Assembly: GCF_001592305.1 (NCBI RefSeq)
Contig: NZ_BCWR01000018.1
Location: forward strand, 1 to 64,000
Origin: Hydrogenophaga taeniospiralis CCUG 15921
GTDB taxonomy: Bacteria; Pseudomonadota; Gammaproteobacteria; Burkholderiales; Burkholderiaceae_C
DNA length: 64,000 nucleotides
Reading direction: 5' to 3'
Shown here one piece after another: positions 9,565 to 20,149 of the stretch. Within the stretch, counting starts at the first letter, position 1. Each line of letters starts with the position of its first letter. Below the pieces are notes generated by a model, which saw nothing but the letters and a program-made list of their open reading frames with translations, was not told the DNA's origin and did not search any database. The position numbers and the translations under genes were made by a program.

Positions 9565-11310
9565 TCATGCGCCGATCCGGCCCTTCAGGAACCCCAGGAT
9601 CTCGGCCACAGCCACCTTGGTCGCCGCGGCGTCGCGGCGGTGCTGGTACTCGACCTGAGCTTCCTTGATGCCACGGTCGCCAATCGTCACGCGGTGCGGC
9701 ACCCCAATGAGCTCCCAGTCGGCAAACATGGCCCCCGGGCGCTCGCCCCGGTCGTCCAACAGCACGTCCACGCCGGCGGCCACCAATTGCTCATGCAGTT
9801 GCTCGGCAGCCGCTTTCACCTCGGGGCTGCGGTCCATGCCGATGGGGCAGATCACCACCGTGAACGGCGCAATCGCGTCGGGCCAGATGATGCCGCGCTC
9901 GTCGTGGTTCTGTTCAATGGCGGCGGCCGGCAAGCGGGTGATGCCGATGCCGTAACAGCCCATCTCGAAGTGTGCGGGTTTGCCGTCTTCGCCCAGGAAG
10001 GTGGCGTTCATGGCCTGGCTGTATTTGGTGCCGAGGTAGAACACATGGCCCACCTCGATGCCGCGTTCAATCGCCAACGCACCCTGGCCGTCGGGTGAGG
10101 CATCGCCTTCCACCACATTGCGCAGGTCGGCCACCTGATCGGGTTCGGGCAGGTCGCGACCCCAGTTCACGCCGGTCATGTGGAAATCGGGCTCATTGGC
10201 GCCGCAGATCCAGTCGGCCATTACCACCACCTCGCGGTCCACCACCAGCTTCACCGGCAGCTTCAGACCGATGGGCCCAAGGTAACCCGGCTTGCAGCCG
10301 AAGTGGGCTTCGATCTCGGACACCGTGGCAAAGCGGAAACCGGCGTTCAACCCGGGTACCTTGCTCACCTTGACTTCGTTCATGTCGTGGTCGCCACGCA
10401 GCAGCAGCAACCACACCTGGCTCTTCACGATCTCGCCCGATTCATTGAGCGTGTCGGTCGCCAGCACCAGCGACTTCACGGTCGTGGCCAGCGGCACGCC
10501 CAACAGCTCGGCCACGTCGGCACAGGTGCTCTTGCCCGGCGTGGATGTCTTGGCCATGGCGTTGGCCGCCGCCGGGCGCGGGCCCGCAGGCGCCAGCGCT
10601 TCGGCTTTTTCCATGTTGGCCGCGTAGTCGCTGCCCGGGCAGTAGACGATGGCGTCTTCCCCGGTGGCCGCAATCACCTGAAACTCTTCGCTCAGGTCGC
10701 CACCGATGGCACCGCTATCGGCCGCCACCGCGCGGTAGCGCAAGCCAAAGCGGTCAAAAATGCGGCGGTAGGCTGCGGCCATGACTTGGTAGCTCACCTT
10801 GGCGGCAGCTTCGTCGCGGTCGAAGCTGTAGGCGTCCTTCATGATGAACTCGCGCCCTCGCATCAAGCCAAAACGCGGCCGACGCTCGTCGCGGAACTTG
10901 GTCTGGATCTGGTAGAAATTCTTCGGCAATTGCTTGTAGCTGCGCAGCTCCTGGCGAGCGATGTCGGTCACCACCTCTTCGCTGGTGGGCTGCACCACGA
11001 AGTCGCGGTCGTGCCGGTCCTTGATGCGCAGCAGCTCGGGCCCCATCTTTTCGAATCGCCCGGTTTCCTGCCAGAGCTCGGCCGGCTGTACCACCGGCAT
11101 GGTCAGCTCCACCGCACCGGCGCGGTTCATTTCCTCGCGCACGATGGCTTCCACCTTATGGATCACCCGCAGGCCCATGGGCATGTAGCTGTAGATGCCG
11201 GCGCCCAGCTTCTTGATCATGCCGGCGCGCGTCATGAGCTGGTGGCTGACCACCTCGGCATCGGCCGGGGCTTCCTTGAGGGTGGAGATGAAGAACTGGG
11301 AGGCTTTCAT
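9565..11310 (-). CDS. proS: Prolyl-tRNA synthetase
   Basis: ProS charges tRNA(Pro) with proline. The ATG at 11310 gives 581 residues (E. coli 572) and the expected N-terminus [10 protein letters not shown]; the frame extends upstream over rppH but that is a shadow. Class II signatures are present: motif 1 near the [14 protein letters not shown] region, motif 2 in [17 protein letters not shown], and motif 3 near the C-terminus in [17 protein letters not shown]. The large insertion between motifs 2 and 3 is the bacterial editing (INS) domain that clears Ala-tRNA(Pro). It is divergent from rppH, and the SLT gene follows. Confidence 0.97.
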   Translation of the reverse strand: MKASQFFISTLKEAPADAEVVSHQLMTRAGMIKKLGAGIYSYMPMGLRVIHKVEAIVREEMNRAGAVELTMPVVQPAELWQETGRFEKMGPELLRIKDRHDRDFVVQPTSEEVVTDIARQELRSYKQLPKNFYQIQTKFRDERRPRFGLMRGREFIMKDAYSFDRDEAAAKVSYQVMAAAYRRIFDRFGLRYRAVAADSGAIGGDLSEEFQVIAATGEDAIVYCPGSDYAANMEKAEALAPAGPRPAAANAMAKTSTPGKSTCADVAELLGVPLATTVKSLVLATDTLNESGEIVKSQVWLLLLRGDHDMNEVKVSKVPGLNAGFRFATVSEIEAHFGCKPGYLGPIGLKLPVKLVVDREVVVMADWICGANEPDFHMTGVNWGRDLPEPDQVADLRNVVEGDASPDGQGALAIERGIEVGHVFYLGTKYSQAMNATFLGEDGKPAHFEMGCYGIGITRLPAAAIEQNHDERGIIWPDAIAPFTVVICPIGMDRSPEVKAAAEQLHEQLVAAGVDVLLDDRGERPGAMFADWELIGVPHRVTIGDRGIKEAQVEYQHRRDAAATKVAVAEILGFLKGRIGA

Positions 11311-11438
11311 GGAAACGGCTGCCTGAGGCAGGAAGGGTCGTGTCAAAAATGGGAATCGGCTGAACGTCCGGTCGATGCCAAGCTGCGCCCCGGCATCGGG
11401 ATTTACCCCTCCCTGCGCGTCAACAGGTGGGCAATCAC

Positions 11439-11467
11439 TTCGCAAGCCGCAGAGGGCGATGCATAAT
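11439..11467 (+). promoter_or_regulatory. Candidate promoter for rppH
   Basis: TTCGCA (11439-11444) and CATAAT (11462-11467) are 17 bases apart in the proS-rppH divergent region, giving a predicted leader of about 23 bases before the rppH ATG. The -10 is good (5 of 6) and the -35 is moderate (4 of 6). Confidence 0.4.
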
Positions 11468-11496
11468 CCAGACAGTTCAAAAAATTGGGGTTGATT

Positions 11497-12141
11497 ATGC
11501 TTGACAGAGAAGGCTTCAGGCCCAATGTCGGCATCATTCTGCTCAACCAGAGAAACCAGGTGTTTTGGGGCAAGCGGATCCGCTCGCACTCCTGGCAGTT
11601 TCCGCAAGGTGGCATCGACCGGGGCGAAACGCCCGAACAGGCGATGTACCGCGAGCTGCATGAGGAAGTGGGGCTCCAGCCCGAACACGTGTGCATTGTT
11701 GCCCGGACACGGGACTGGTTGCGCTACGAGGTGCCGGACCGTTTCATTCGCCGCGACGCGCGCGGTCACTACAAGGGTCAGAAGCAGATCTGGTACCTGC
11801 TGCGTCTGGTGGCACAGGACTGGCATCTGAACCTTCGCGCCACCAGCCATCCCGAGTTTGACGCCTGGCGCTGGCACGACTACTGGGTGCCGCTGGACGT
11901 CGTGGTGGAGTTCAAGCGGGGCGTGTATGAAATGGCACTGACCGAACTGGCCCGCTACCTGCCCAGAAATGACAACCGCAATCGCTATTTGCGGGGTGGC
12001 GTGCGTCACCACCATACCGAAGAGGCGTCCGCGTCGATGCCGTTCCCTGGCGTACCCGCCGGGCTGGAGCTGCCCCCTGGCGCATGCTTCGACCCCGACC
12101 CACAGACCGACATGCGCCCACAGGGCGTTCCACTCAAATGA
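11497..12141 (+). CDS. rppH: RNA pyrophosphohydrolase
   Basis: RppH removes pyrophosphate from the 5' end of triphosphorylated RNA, starting 5'-end-dependent mRNA decay. The 214-residue protein begins [13 protein letters not shown], typical of the family, and has a canonical Nudix box ([10 protein letters not shown]...RELHEEVGL, about residues 38-60). The C-terminal 50-60 residues, Pro/His-rich, extend beyond the E. coli length (176) and look disordered, a feature common in Burkholderiales RppH. The ATG at 11497 is preferred to an upstream TTG at 11485. Its stop overlaps the start of the next gene (ATGA). Confidence 0.95.
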   Translation: MLDREGFRPNVGIILLNQRNQVFWGKRIRSHSWQFPQGGIDRGETPEQAMYRELHEEVGLQPEHVCIVARTRDWLRYEVPDRFIRRDARGHYKGQKQIWYLLRLVAQDWHLNLRATSHPEFDAWRWHDYWVPLDVVVEFKRGVYEMALTELARYLPRNDNRNRYLRGGVRHHHTEEASASMPFPGVPAGLELPPGACFDPDPQTDMRPQGVPLK

Positions 12142-12665
12142 ATCCGCTACAAAAGCGAGCGCGCCCTGGCGCGCTGGGTCTTGCTTGCGCCTGTTGCATG
12201 GCGCTGGCTATCTCAGGTGGCCCGGCCATGGCACAAGACCGGGACGCAGTTGCCCCGCCGGCCTTGGCGGTCAAGCCGCCATCGTTCGACACACAGCACC
12301 TGCAGACTTTTGAGGTTTCACCCAGCTCTGCCCTGGTCTACGGCATAGACCCCGCCACCCTCGCAGTGGACGGTCAGGGTGTGGTGCGGTATGTGTTGGT
12401 GGCGCGCAGTGCGAGCGGCGCGCTCAACGTCTTGTATGAGGGCATCCGGTGCCAAACCGCCGAGTTGATCACCTACGCACGCTGGGACAACCGCTCGGCC
12501 TGGAACATTGACGAAGCCGCCGAGTGGCGCCCCCTGTCTTCCTCCGGCTCAACCCGTCATGCCATGCGCCTGGCGCGAACCGCGGTTTGTGACGGCCCCA
12601 CCCCCAACGGCGACGCAACCAACATGCTGCGAACGTTGAAGCGCGGCGGTATGGTGGAACGCTGA
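12138..12665 (+). CDS. CNP1-like family exported protein
   Basis: This 175-residue protein has a basic N-terminus, a hydrophobic segment with a signal peptidase site near AMAQ, and a mature domain of about 140 residues matching my recollection of the CNP1-like family. That family was first noted next to a neisserial gene; its function is unknown. Two Cys residues (in IRCQT and AVCDG) could form a disulfide in the periplasm. The ATG overlaps the rppH stop by four bases, so translation is coupled to an RNA-decay enzyme with no obvious functional link. It is convergent with proB, 17 bases between stops. Confidence 0.75.
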   Translation: MNPLQKRARPGALGLACACCMALAISGGPAMAQDRDAVAPPALAVKPPSFDTQHLQTFEVSPSSALVYGIDPATLAVDGQGVVRYVLVARSASGALNVLYEGIRCQTAELITYARWDNRSAWNIDEAAEWRPLSSSGSTRHAMRLARTAVCDGPTPNGDATNMLRTLKRGGMVER

Positions 12666-12682
12666 GACGCCGCGGAGCGAGA

Positions 12683-13887
12683 TCAGCCGCGCGCAAGCAC
12701 CAGGTTGTCCCGGTGGATCATCTCCGGTTCGGCGACATAGCCGAGCAAGCGCTCGAAATCGCTGGACGACTTGCGGCACAGGAGCCGGGCCTCTGAACTG
12801 GCGTAGTTCGCCAGCCCGCGGGCGATCTCCAACCCGGCCGGATCACGCACAGCGATCACATCCCCGCGTGAAAATTCCCCCTCCACGGCGGTCATGCCGA
12901 TCGGCAGCAGGCTCTTGCCTTCCCCCACGATTTTGCCCGCTGCCCCCGCGTCAACCATGACAGCGCCGCGCAGTTGCAGGTGGTCGGCCATCCAGCGCTT
13001 TCGCGCCTGGTTCTTCGGTGTCTGGGCCAGCAGGCAGGTGCCGATGGCCTCACCTTCGCACAGACGCTGCAGGACCTGGGGCTCACGGCCCCAGGCAATG
13101 ACGGTGGAAGCGCCCGAACCGGCCGCCCGTTTGGCGGCCAGTATCTTGGTGATCATGCCGCCCTTGCCAATGCCCGAACCCGCGCCGCCGGCCATGGCCT
13201 CAAGCTGGGCATCCCCCGCACGCGCAACGTGCACGAACGTCGCGCTCGGATCACGACGCGGATCGGCCGTGTACAGCCCGCGCTGATCGGTCAGAATCAC
13301 CAACACGTCGGCCTCCACCAGATTGGCCACCAGTGCGCCCAGCGTGTCGTTGTCACCGAACTTGATTTCGTCGTTGACGACCGTGTCGTTTTCGTTGATC
13401 ACCGGGACCACACCCAACTGCAACAGCGTGAGCAGGGTCGAGCGGGCATTGAGGTAGCGCTCGCGGTCGGCCAGGTCGGCATGGGTGAGCAGAACCTGAG
13501 CGCTGCCCACGCCGCAGCCACGCAACTTGGTTTCGTACATCTGAACCAGACCCATCTGGCCCACGGCTGCGGCTGCCTGCAGCTCGTTGATCTCCTTGGG
13601 CCGCGCGGTCCAGCCCAGGCGCTTCATGCCCTCGGCCACCGCGCCGCTGCTGACCATGATCAGCTCGCGCCCCTGCTGGACCAGCGAGGCGAGTTGTTCG
13701 CACCAGTGCCCGATCGCCTCTTCGTCCAGACCCCTGCCCTCGTTGGTCACCAGGCTCGACCCGACCTTGACCACAATGCGGCGCGCGGTTCTCAGCACAC
13801 TGGCCTGATCCACCACGCCATTCGGATTCGTCACCACATCGCCCATGGAATTGTTCGTCTTATGCGGATTGTTTCTGGCCAGAGCCA

Positions 13888-13888
<1 letters not shown>
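12683..13888 (-). CDS. proB: Glutamate 5-kinase
   Basis: ProB phosphorylates glutamate to gamma-glutamyl phosphate, the first and feedback-controlled step of proline synthesis. The amino-acid kinase domain begins at [16 protein letters not shown] and includes the VSSGAV and NENDTV motifs. A C-terminal PUA domain follows (from about residue 300). The ATG at 13888 overlaps the obgE stop (TGATG) and gives 401 residues, which is longer than usual. A second ATG at 13846 would give 387 and removes a non-conserved N-terminus; neither has a good ribosome-binding site, and I keep the coupled start. The obgE-proB pairing is common in betaproteobacteria. Confidence 0.94.
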
Positions 13889-15027
<1,139 letters not shown>

Positions 15028-15088
15028 TCACCAGTGCCACGGTTGCTGCTCCGATTCAAAGAATCCGGCAGCGGCACAGCGCCCCGTC

Positions 15089-15346
15089 TCAGACGGGTGT
15101 GATGCTCACCACGTGGCGGTTCAACTCGCCTTTGACGGCGAAGGTGACATGCCCGTCAGCCGTGGCAAACAGGGTGTGGTCCTTGCCCAGACCCACATTC
15201 ACGCCAGGGTGGAACTTGGTGCCCCGTTGGCGAACGATGATCGAGCCTGCGCTGACCAGCTCACCACCAAACGCTTTCACGCCGAGCATCTTGGGCTTCG
15301 AATCGCGCCCGTTTCGCGTAGAGCCGCCGCCTTTTTTCTGTGCCAT
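15089..15346 (-). CDS. rpmA: 50S ribosomal protein L27
   Basis: L27 is a large-subunit protein whose N-terminal tail reaches the peptidyl-transferase centre. The 85-residue protein starts [16 protein letters not shown], the standard Gram-negative N-terminus without the cleavable extension found in Firmicutes. It follows rplU by 13 bases in the conserved rplU-rpmA-obgE order. Length and sequence are typical. Confidence 0.98.
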   Translation of the reverse strand: MAQKKGGGSTRNGRDSKPKMLGVKAFGGELVSAGSIIVRQRGTKFHPGVNVGLGKDHTLFATADGHVTFAVKGELNRHVVSITPV

Positions 15347-15359
15347 GTTGACTTACTCC

Positions 15360-15671
15360 TCAGGCTGCGATCGACGAAATCTGCAGTTCGGTGAAATTCT
15401 GACGGTGACCTTGACGCTTCTGGTAGTGCTTGCGACGGCGCATCTTGAAGATGCTGACCTTGTCGTGCCTGCCATGTGCCAACACCGTGACCGTGACCGT
15501 TGCGCCGGAAACCAAGGGAGTGCCAACCTTGATCTCGGTGCCGTTGCCGACAGCCAGAACCTGGTCAAACACGATCTCTTGGCCCACATCCGCAGCAATC
15601 TGTTCTACTTTAATTTTTTCGCCAGCAGCAACACGATACTGTTTGCCGCCGGTTTTTATGACCGCGTACAT
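15360..15671 (-). CDS. rplU: 50S ribosomal protein L21
   Basis: L21 binds 23S rRNA in the large subunit. The ATG at 15671 gives 103 residues, exactly the E. coli length, beginning [14 protein letters not shown] and containing the KMRRRKHY signature. It is preceded by a good ribosome-binding site (AGAGG). An upstream in-frame start at 15695 is rejected because it lies inside a leader hairpin. A strong promoter and a short leader with a terminator-like hairpin lie upstream. It is the first gene of rplU-rpmA(-obgE-proB). Confidence 0.98.
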   Translation of the reverse strand: MYAVIKTGGKQYRVAAGEKIKVEQIAADVGQEIVFDQVLAVGNGTEIKVGTPLVSGATVTVTVLAHGRHDKVSIFKMRRRKHYQKRQGHRQNFTELQISSIAA

Positions 15672-15684
15672 ATGAACCTCTTGT

Positions 15685-15703
15685 AAAAAATCCACGCATG
15701 GAT
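15685..15703 (-). promoter_or_regulatory. Terminator-like hairpin in the rplU leader
   Basis: On the minus strand, ATCCA-TGCG-TGGAT (15690-15703) is followed directly by six T residues (15685-15690, sharing the last stem base). It lies between the promoter and the rplU ribosome-binding site. It looks like a small intrinsic attenuator. The stem is only 5 bp, so its strength is uncertain. Confidence 0.4.
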
Positions 15704-15734
15704 ACCCAGCGGACCAAATTCCACTGAACCATCT

Positions 15735-15763
15735 ATTTTAGCACGGCCTGGAGTCAGCATCAA
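15735..15763 (-). promoter_or_regulatory. Sigma-70 promoter of rplU-rpmA
   Basis: Minus-strand TTGATG (15758-15763) and TAAAAT (15735-15740) are separated by exactly 17 bases (4-5 of 6 matches each). The predicted start near 15728 leaves a leader of about 57 bases before rplU. It is the clearest promoter in the window. Confidence 0.7.
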
Positions 15764-15832
15764 GTCACAGAGCCCATCGTGCACTCCAAGAGCAAGCGAG
15801 CTGACTCATGGAGCCCGCCCGCACCGGCTTTC

Positions 15833-15838
15833 TATAAT
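15833..15838 (+). promoter_or_regulatory. Candidate -10 box for ispB
   Basis: A perfect TATAAT lies 42 bases before the proposed ispB TTG start. No convincing -35 is seen at the expected distance. If used, the transcript would begin near 15845, which excludes the upstream ATG at 15779 as the ispB start. Confidence 0.4.
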
Positions 15839-15880
15839 CGCGGCCTGCACCCCAGACACCCTCCTCAGATCGCCCGCATC

Positions 15881-16864
15881 TTGACCTCAACCTCACTCCC
15901 CACATCCACCCCTCTGGATCTGATCCATCTGGACATGCAACGGGTTGATCAGGTGATCAGCGAACGGCTGACCACCGAGGTTCCGCTGGTCCGCGAAGTG
16001 GCCCAATACATCATCTCGGCGGGTGGCAAACGCCTGCGCCCCGCCTTGCTTTTGCTTGTCAGTGGAGCCCTGGGCAGCCAAAACCCCCATCGCCACGCCC
16101 TGGCCGCAGTGGTGGAGTTCATTCACACCGCCACCCTGCTGCACGATGATGTGGTCGACGAGTCGACCTTGCGTCGGGGCAGGGAAACGGCCAACGAACG
16201 GTTCGGGAATGCCGCCAGTGTGCTGGTGGGCGATTTTCTGTACTCGCGAGCCTTTCAAATGATGGTGGATGTCAATGACATGCGGGTCATGCAGGTACTG
16301 TCCGATGCCACCAATGTGATCGCGGAGGGCGAGGTGCTGCAACTCATGAACATGCACGACACCACACTGGATGAGGCAGCCTACCTGCGCGTGATTCGCT
16401 CCAAAACAGCCAAGCTGTTTGAGGCAAGCGCTCGGCTGGCTCCGATACTGGCAGGGGCCAACCCACAGATCGAAGCCCTCTGCGCCACCTACGGCCAGGC
16501 ATTGGGGACAGCCTTCCAAGTGATCGACGACGTACTGGACTACGAAGGCAGCGCTGGTGAACTGGGCAAAAACCTGGGGGATGACCTGCGCGAAGGCAAG
16601 GTCACCCTGCCGATCATCTGTGCGCTGCGAACCGCCTCTGATACCGAGCAAAGCCTGATTCGCCAGGCTATTCAGCATGGGGACCTCACCCATCTGGACG
16701 ACATCCTCTCCATCATCGTACAAACCGGGGCCCTCACATCGGCCCGCAACAGCGCCATGACCGAAGCACAAAGGGCCATTGACGCGGTCCGTCAGCTTCC
16801 CTCCAATGCCTACACCACAGCTTTGCTACAATTGGCGGCTGGACTGCTGGAGCGACGCTCCTAA
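15881..16864 (+). CDS. ispB: Octaprenyl/polyprenyl diphosphate synthase
   Basis: This trans-prenyltransferase builds the long isoprenoid side chain of ubiquinone by repeated isopentenyl diphosphate addition. Both aspartate-rich motifs are present: DDVVD (about residues 89-93) and DDVLD (about 216-220). The GGKRLRP substrate-binding block lies near the N-terminus. The TTG at 15881 gives 327 residues, close to E. coli IspB (323), and begins just before the conserved LDLI..DM helix. The frame is open back to an ATG at 15779, but that would lie upstream of the likely -10 box. Chain length cannot be read from the sequence. The rplU-rpmA and ispB units are divergent, as in E. coli. Confidence 0.92.
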   Translation: MTSTSLPTSTPLDLIHLDMQRVDQVISERLTTEVPLVREVAQYIISAGGKRLRPALLLLVSGALGSQNPHRHALAAVVEFIHTATLLHDDVVDESTLRRGRETANERFGNAASVLVGDFLYSRAFQMMVDVNDMRVMQVLSDATNVIAEGEVLQLMNMHDTTLDEAAYLRVIRSKTAKLFEASARLAPILAGANPQIEALCATYGQALGTAFQVIDDVLDYEGSAGELGKNLGDDLREGKVTLPIICALRTASDTEQSLIRQAIQHGDLTHLDDILSIIVQTGALTSARNSAMTEAQRAIDAVRQLPSNAYTTALLQLAAGLLERRS

Positions 16865-16873
16865 AGAGTCTTT

Positions 16874-16892
16874 GGTGACCATCGCGGTCACC
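16874..16892 (+). other. Stem-loop after ispB
   Basis: A perfect 7-bp stem (GGTGACC / GGTCACC, loop ATCGC) starts 10 bases after the ispB stop and lies before tRNA-Pro. It has no U-tract, so it is not a classic terminator. It could stabilise the ispB 3' end or affect tRNA processing. Confidence 0.4.
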
Positions 16893-16916
16893 TAATGATT
16901 GGCCGCCAAGGCCCAT

Positions 16917-16993
16917 CGGGGTGTAGCTTAGCCTGGTAGAGCGCTACGTTCGGGACGTAGAGGCCGGAGGTTCGAATCCTCTCACCCCGACCA
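16917..16993 (+). tRNA. tRNA-Pro (anticodon CGG)
   Basis: This 77-base tRNA folds into the full cloverleaf: acceptor arms CGGGGTG / CACCCCG, a D-arm with GCTTAGCCTGGTAGAGC, anticodon stem CTACG / CGTAG around the loop TTCGGGA (anticodon CGG, reading CCG), and T-arm GGTTCGAATCC. The CCA end is encoded. It stands alone between ispB and pilB. Confidence 0.97.
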
Positions 16994-17162
16994 GATTCCC
17001 ATCACTTTGCAAACCCAAAGACTCGGTGTGCCCCAGTCTGGCACGAGGTTCTCCCGTTTCGCTACCTCCATACAACGCCAAACGCGCGCGGAGGCGCATT
17101 TTCGACACAAATCGCCTGAATAGTGGCGGCCAAGTCATTGATTTACGTTAGATTACGGGTTT

Positions 17163-18899
17163 ATGGCATCTGTCGATACAGTGATCCAAGAGACCCCTTC
17201 CATGGCCTTGCCCGGCCTTGGCCGAGCACTGGTGTCTGCGGGAAAGTTGGGGCAAAAAACTGCAGAGGATCTGTACAAAAAGGCGCAAAGCAGTCGCAGC
17301 AGTTTCATCGCTGAGCTGATCGGTTCAGGCTCAGTTTCTGCGGCAGACTTGGCGCACACCATGTCCACAGCCTTCGCCGCTCCGCTGTTGGATCTGGATG
17401 CCATCGACGTTGGACGGCTGCCCAAAGGTCTGCTGGACTCGCGAATCTGCGCAGACTATCGCATCGTTGTCCTGAGCAAGCGCAACAACCGCCTGATGGT
17501 GGCCACGGCCGACCCCGCCGACCAGCAAGCCGCAGAAAAGATCAAGTTCGCGACCCAAATGGGTGTGGACTGGGTGATCGCGGAATACGACAAGCTCAGC
17601 AAGCTGGTGGAAGCCCAGACCACCACCGCCAACGAGGCGATGGACAACATCATCGGAGGCAGTGATTTCGAGTTCGACGACATGGCCACTGACCCTGTCG
17701 TGGCCGATGCAACCGACAAGGCTGCGGAGGTCGATGACGCGCCGGTCGTCAAGTTTCTGCACAAAATGTTGCTCGACGCGTTCAACATGCGAGCCTCCGA
17801 TCTGCACTTCGAACCCTACGAACACACCTACCGGGTGCGTTTTCGCGTCGATGGCGAGTTGCGAGAGATTGCCTCTCCTCCGATTGCGATCAAGGACAAG
17901 CTGGCCTCCCGCATCAAGGTGATTTCCCGCATGGATATCTCCGAAAAGCGGGTGCCCCAGGATGGCCGCATGAAGCTCAAGGTAGGGCCAGACCGGGTGA
18001 TCGACTTCCGGGTCAGCACGTTGCCAACGCTGTTCGGCGAGAAGATCGTGATCCGCATCCTGGACCCGAGCAGTGCCAAGGTCGGCATCGACGCCCTGGG
18101 TTATGAACCTGAAGAAAAGGAGCGGTTGATGAACGCCATCAGCCGCCCCTATGGCATGGTGCTCGTGACCGGGCCCACGGGCTCGGGCAAAACTGTGTCG
18201 CTCTACACCTGTCTGAATATTCTCAACAAGCCCGGCATCAATATCTCGACAGCTGAGGATCCATCCGAAATCAACCTGCCGGGCGTCAATCAGGTCAACG
18301 TCAACGAAAAAGCCGGGCTGACCTTCGCGGCGGCCCTCAAGGCCTTTCTGCGCCAGGATCCAGACGTGATCATGGTGGGTGAAATTCGCGATCTGGAGAC
18401 CGCAGACATCTCCATCAAGGCCGCACAGACCGGCCACATGGTGCTCTCGACCCTTCACACCAACGATGCACCGACCACGCTCACGCGGATGATGAACATG
18501 GGTATCCCTACGTTCAACATCGCTTCCAGCGTGATCCTGATCACCGCACAGCGTCTCGCACGCAGGCTGTGCGCCACTTGCAAGGCACCGTTGGACGTTC
18601 CTCGCAAAGCGTTGGTCGATGCCGGGTTCAAAAGCGAAGAACTGGATGGCACTTGGACACCCTATAAGCCAGTGGGTTGTTCGGCATGCAACAACGGCTA
18701 CAAGGGGCGCGTCGGTATCTACCAGGTCATGCCCATTTCGGAGGAGATCCAGCGCATCATTTTGCGTGGCGGCAGCGCGCTGGACATTGCCAAGCAGGCC
18801 AGTGTTGAAGGCGTGCGCACTCTGCGCGAATCGGGACTTCTCAAAGTCAGACAAGGCCTGACGTCGCTGGAAGAAGTTCTGAGCGTCACCAACGAATGA
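17163..18899 (+). CDS. pilB: Type IV pilus assembly ATPase PilB
   Basis: PilB is the cytoplasmic hexameric ATPase that drives pilin polymerisation. The 578-residue protein has the N-terminal GSPII_E/MshEN domain (about 1-160). The core follows, with Walker A GPTGSGKT (337-344), an Asp box, Walker B (IMVGEIRD) and a His box. A tetracysteine zinc motif (CATC...CSAC) lies in the C-terminal domain. The start is the ATG at 17163; no ribosome-binding site is seen, and a -10-like TAGATT lies only eight bases before it. pilC and pilD follow, the standard pilBCD order. The major pilin gene is not in the window. Confidence 0.96.
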   Translation: MASVDTVIQETPSMALPGLGRALVSAGKLGQKTAEDLYKKAQSSRSSFIAELIGSGSVSAADLAHTMSTAFAAPLLDLDAIDVGRLPKGLLDSRICADYRIVVLSKRNNRLMVATADPADQQAAEKIKFATQMGVDWVIAEYDKLSKLVEAQTTTANEAMDNIIGGSDFEFDDMATDPVVADATDKAAEVDDAPVVKFLHKMLLDAFNMRASDLHFEPYEHTYRVRFRVDGELREIASPPIAIKDKLASRIKVISRMDISEKRVPQDGRMKLKVGPDRVIDFRVSTLPTLFGEKIVIRILDPSSAKVGIDALGYEPEEKERLMNAISRPYGMVLVTGPTGSGKTVSLYTCLNILNKPGINISTAEDPSEINLPGVNQVNVNEKAGLTFAAALKAFLRQDPDVIMVGEIRDLETADISIKAAQTGHMVLSTLHTNDAPTTLTRMMNMGIPTFNIASSVILITAQRLARRLCATCKAPLDVPRKALVDAGFKSEELDGTWTPYKPVGCSACNNGYKGRVGIYQVMPISEEIQRIILRGGSALDIAKQASVEGVRTLRESGLLKVRQGLTSLEEVLSVTNE

Positions 18900-18931
18900 G
18901 CCCGCGCTAGACACAGGAACCCGAGAACACC

Positions 18932-20149
18932 ATGGCAACTGCTGCATCCAAAAGCATCAAGGACTTCGTCTTCGAATGGGAAGGCAAGGACCGCAACGGC
19001 AAGTCGGTTAGAGGCGAAACCCGGGCAGCCGGTGAAAACCAAGTGCTGGCTGCGTTGCGCCGGCAAGGCATCGTGCCAGGCAAGGTGAAGAAGAGACGCA
19101 TGTCGTCGGGCAAGAGAATCAAGCCCAAGGACATTGCCATTTTCACCCGTCAGCTGGCGACCATGATGAAGGCCGGCGTCCCGCTGCTGCAGGCCTTTGA
19201 CATCGTTGGCCGTGGCAATCCCAACCCCAGCGTGACCAAGCTGCTCAACGACATTCGCAGCGATGTCGAAACCGGCACATCGCTCAGCGCGGCGTTCCGC
19301 AAGAACCCGCTGTACTTCGACAGCCTCTATTGCAACCTGGTGGAAGCGGGTGAAGCGGCCGGTATTCTGGAAGAGTTGCTCGACCGTCTTGCCGTCTACA
19401 TGGAGAAGACCGAGGCCATCAAGTCCAAAATCAAGTCGGCGCTGATGTACCCCATCTCGGTGATCATCGTGGCCTTTGTCGTGGTGGCGGTGATCATGAT
19501 TTTCGTGATTCCCTCGTTCAAGCAAGTGTTCACTTCTTTCGGCGCCGATCTGCCCGGTCCCACCTTGTTCGTCATCGCCATGAGCGAGTTTTTCACCGAA
19601 TACTGGTGGCTGATCTTCGGTGGCCTCGGCGGCGGCTTCTATTTCTTCATGCAGGCGTGGCGCCGCAATGAAAAGGTCCAGATGTTCATGGACCGCCTCA
19701 TGCTGAGGATGCCGATCTTTGGCGCATTGGTGGAAAAAGCGGTCATTGCACGCTGGACCCGCACGCTCGCGACGATGTTCGCTGCAGGGGTGCCCCTGGT
19801 CGAAGCACTGGACTCGGTGGGCGGCGCCTCCGGCAATTCGGTCTATGCCCAGGCGACCGAGAAGATCCAACAGGAAGTCTCCACCGGCACCAGTCTGACC
19901 AACGCCATGACCAATGCCAACCTCTTCCCATCCATGGTGCTGCAGATGTGTGCCATCGGGGAAGAGTCCGGCTCCATTGACCATATGTTGGGCAAAGCTG
20001 CCGACTTTTACGAAGCCGAAGTGGACGATATGGTGGCCGGTCTGTCCAGCCTGATGGAACCCATCATCATCGTGATTCTGGGCACCATCATTGGCGGCAT
20101 CGTGGTTTCCATGTACCTGCCCATCTTCAAGCTGGGCCAGGTGGTTTGA
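18932..20149 (+). CDS. pilC: Type IV pilus inner-membrane platform protein PilC
   Basis: PilC is the inner-membrane platform that couples the PilB motor to pilin assembly. The 405-residue protein contains two tandem T2SF domains, each starting with a TRQLATMMKAGVPL-type or TRTLATMFAAGVPL-type helix (about residues 70 and 272). Three long hydrophobic segments lie near 170, 210 and 375. It begins 32 bases after pilB, and its TGA shares a base with the pilD ATG (TGATG). Length and order are typical of the family. Confidence 0.96.
   Translation: MATAASKSIKDFVFEWEGKDRNGKSVRGETRAAGENQVLAALRRQGIVPGKVKKRRMSSGKRIKPKDIAIFTRQLATMMKAGVPLLQAFDIVGRGNPNPSVTKLLNDIRSDVETGTSLSAAFRKNPLYFDSLYCNLVEAGEAAGILEELLDRLAVYMEKTEAIKSKIKSALMYPISVIIVAFVVVAVIMIFVIPSFKQVFTSFGADLPGPTLFVIAMSEFFTEYWWLIFGGLGGGFYFFMQAWRRNEKVQMFMDRLMLRMPIFGALVEKAVIARWTRTLATMFAAGVPLVEALDSVGGASGNSVYAQATEKIQQEVSTGTSLTNAMTNANLFPSMVLQMCAIGEESGSIDHMLGKAADFYEAEVDDMVAGLSSLMEPIIIVILGTIIGGIVVSMYLPIFKLGQVV

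Noticed and set aside
11319..11331. Short palindrome CTGCCT-G-AGGCAG in the proS leader
   Set aside because: A 6-bp stem with a 1-base centre and no further signal; likely chance in GC-rich sequence.
17331..18947. A 538-codon minus-strand frame opposite pilB
   Set aside because: Shadow of pilB; no motif, and its composition follows the complement of pilB codons.
18719..19984. A 421-codon minus-strand frame opposite pilC
   Set aside because: Antisense shadow with His-rich translation and no start signals.
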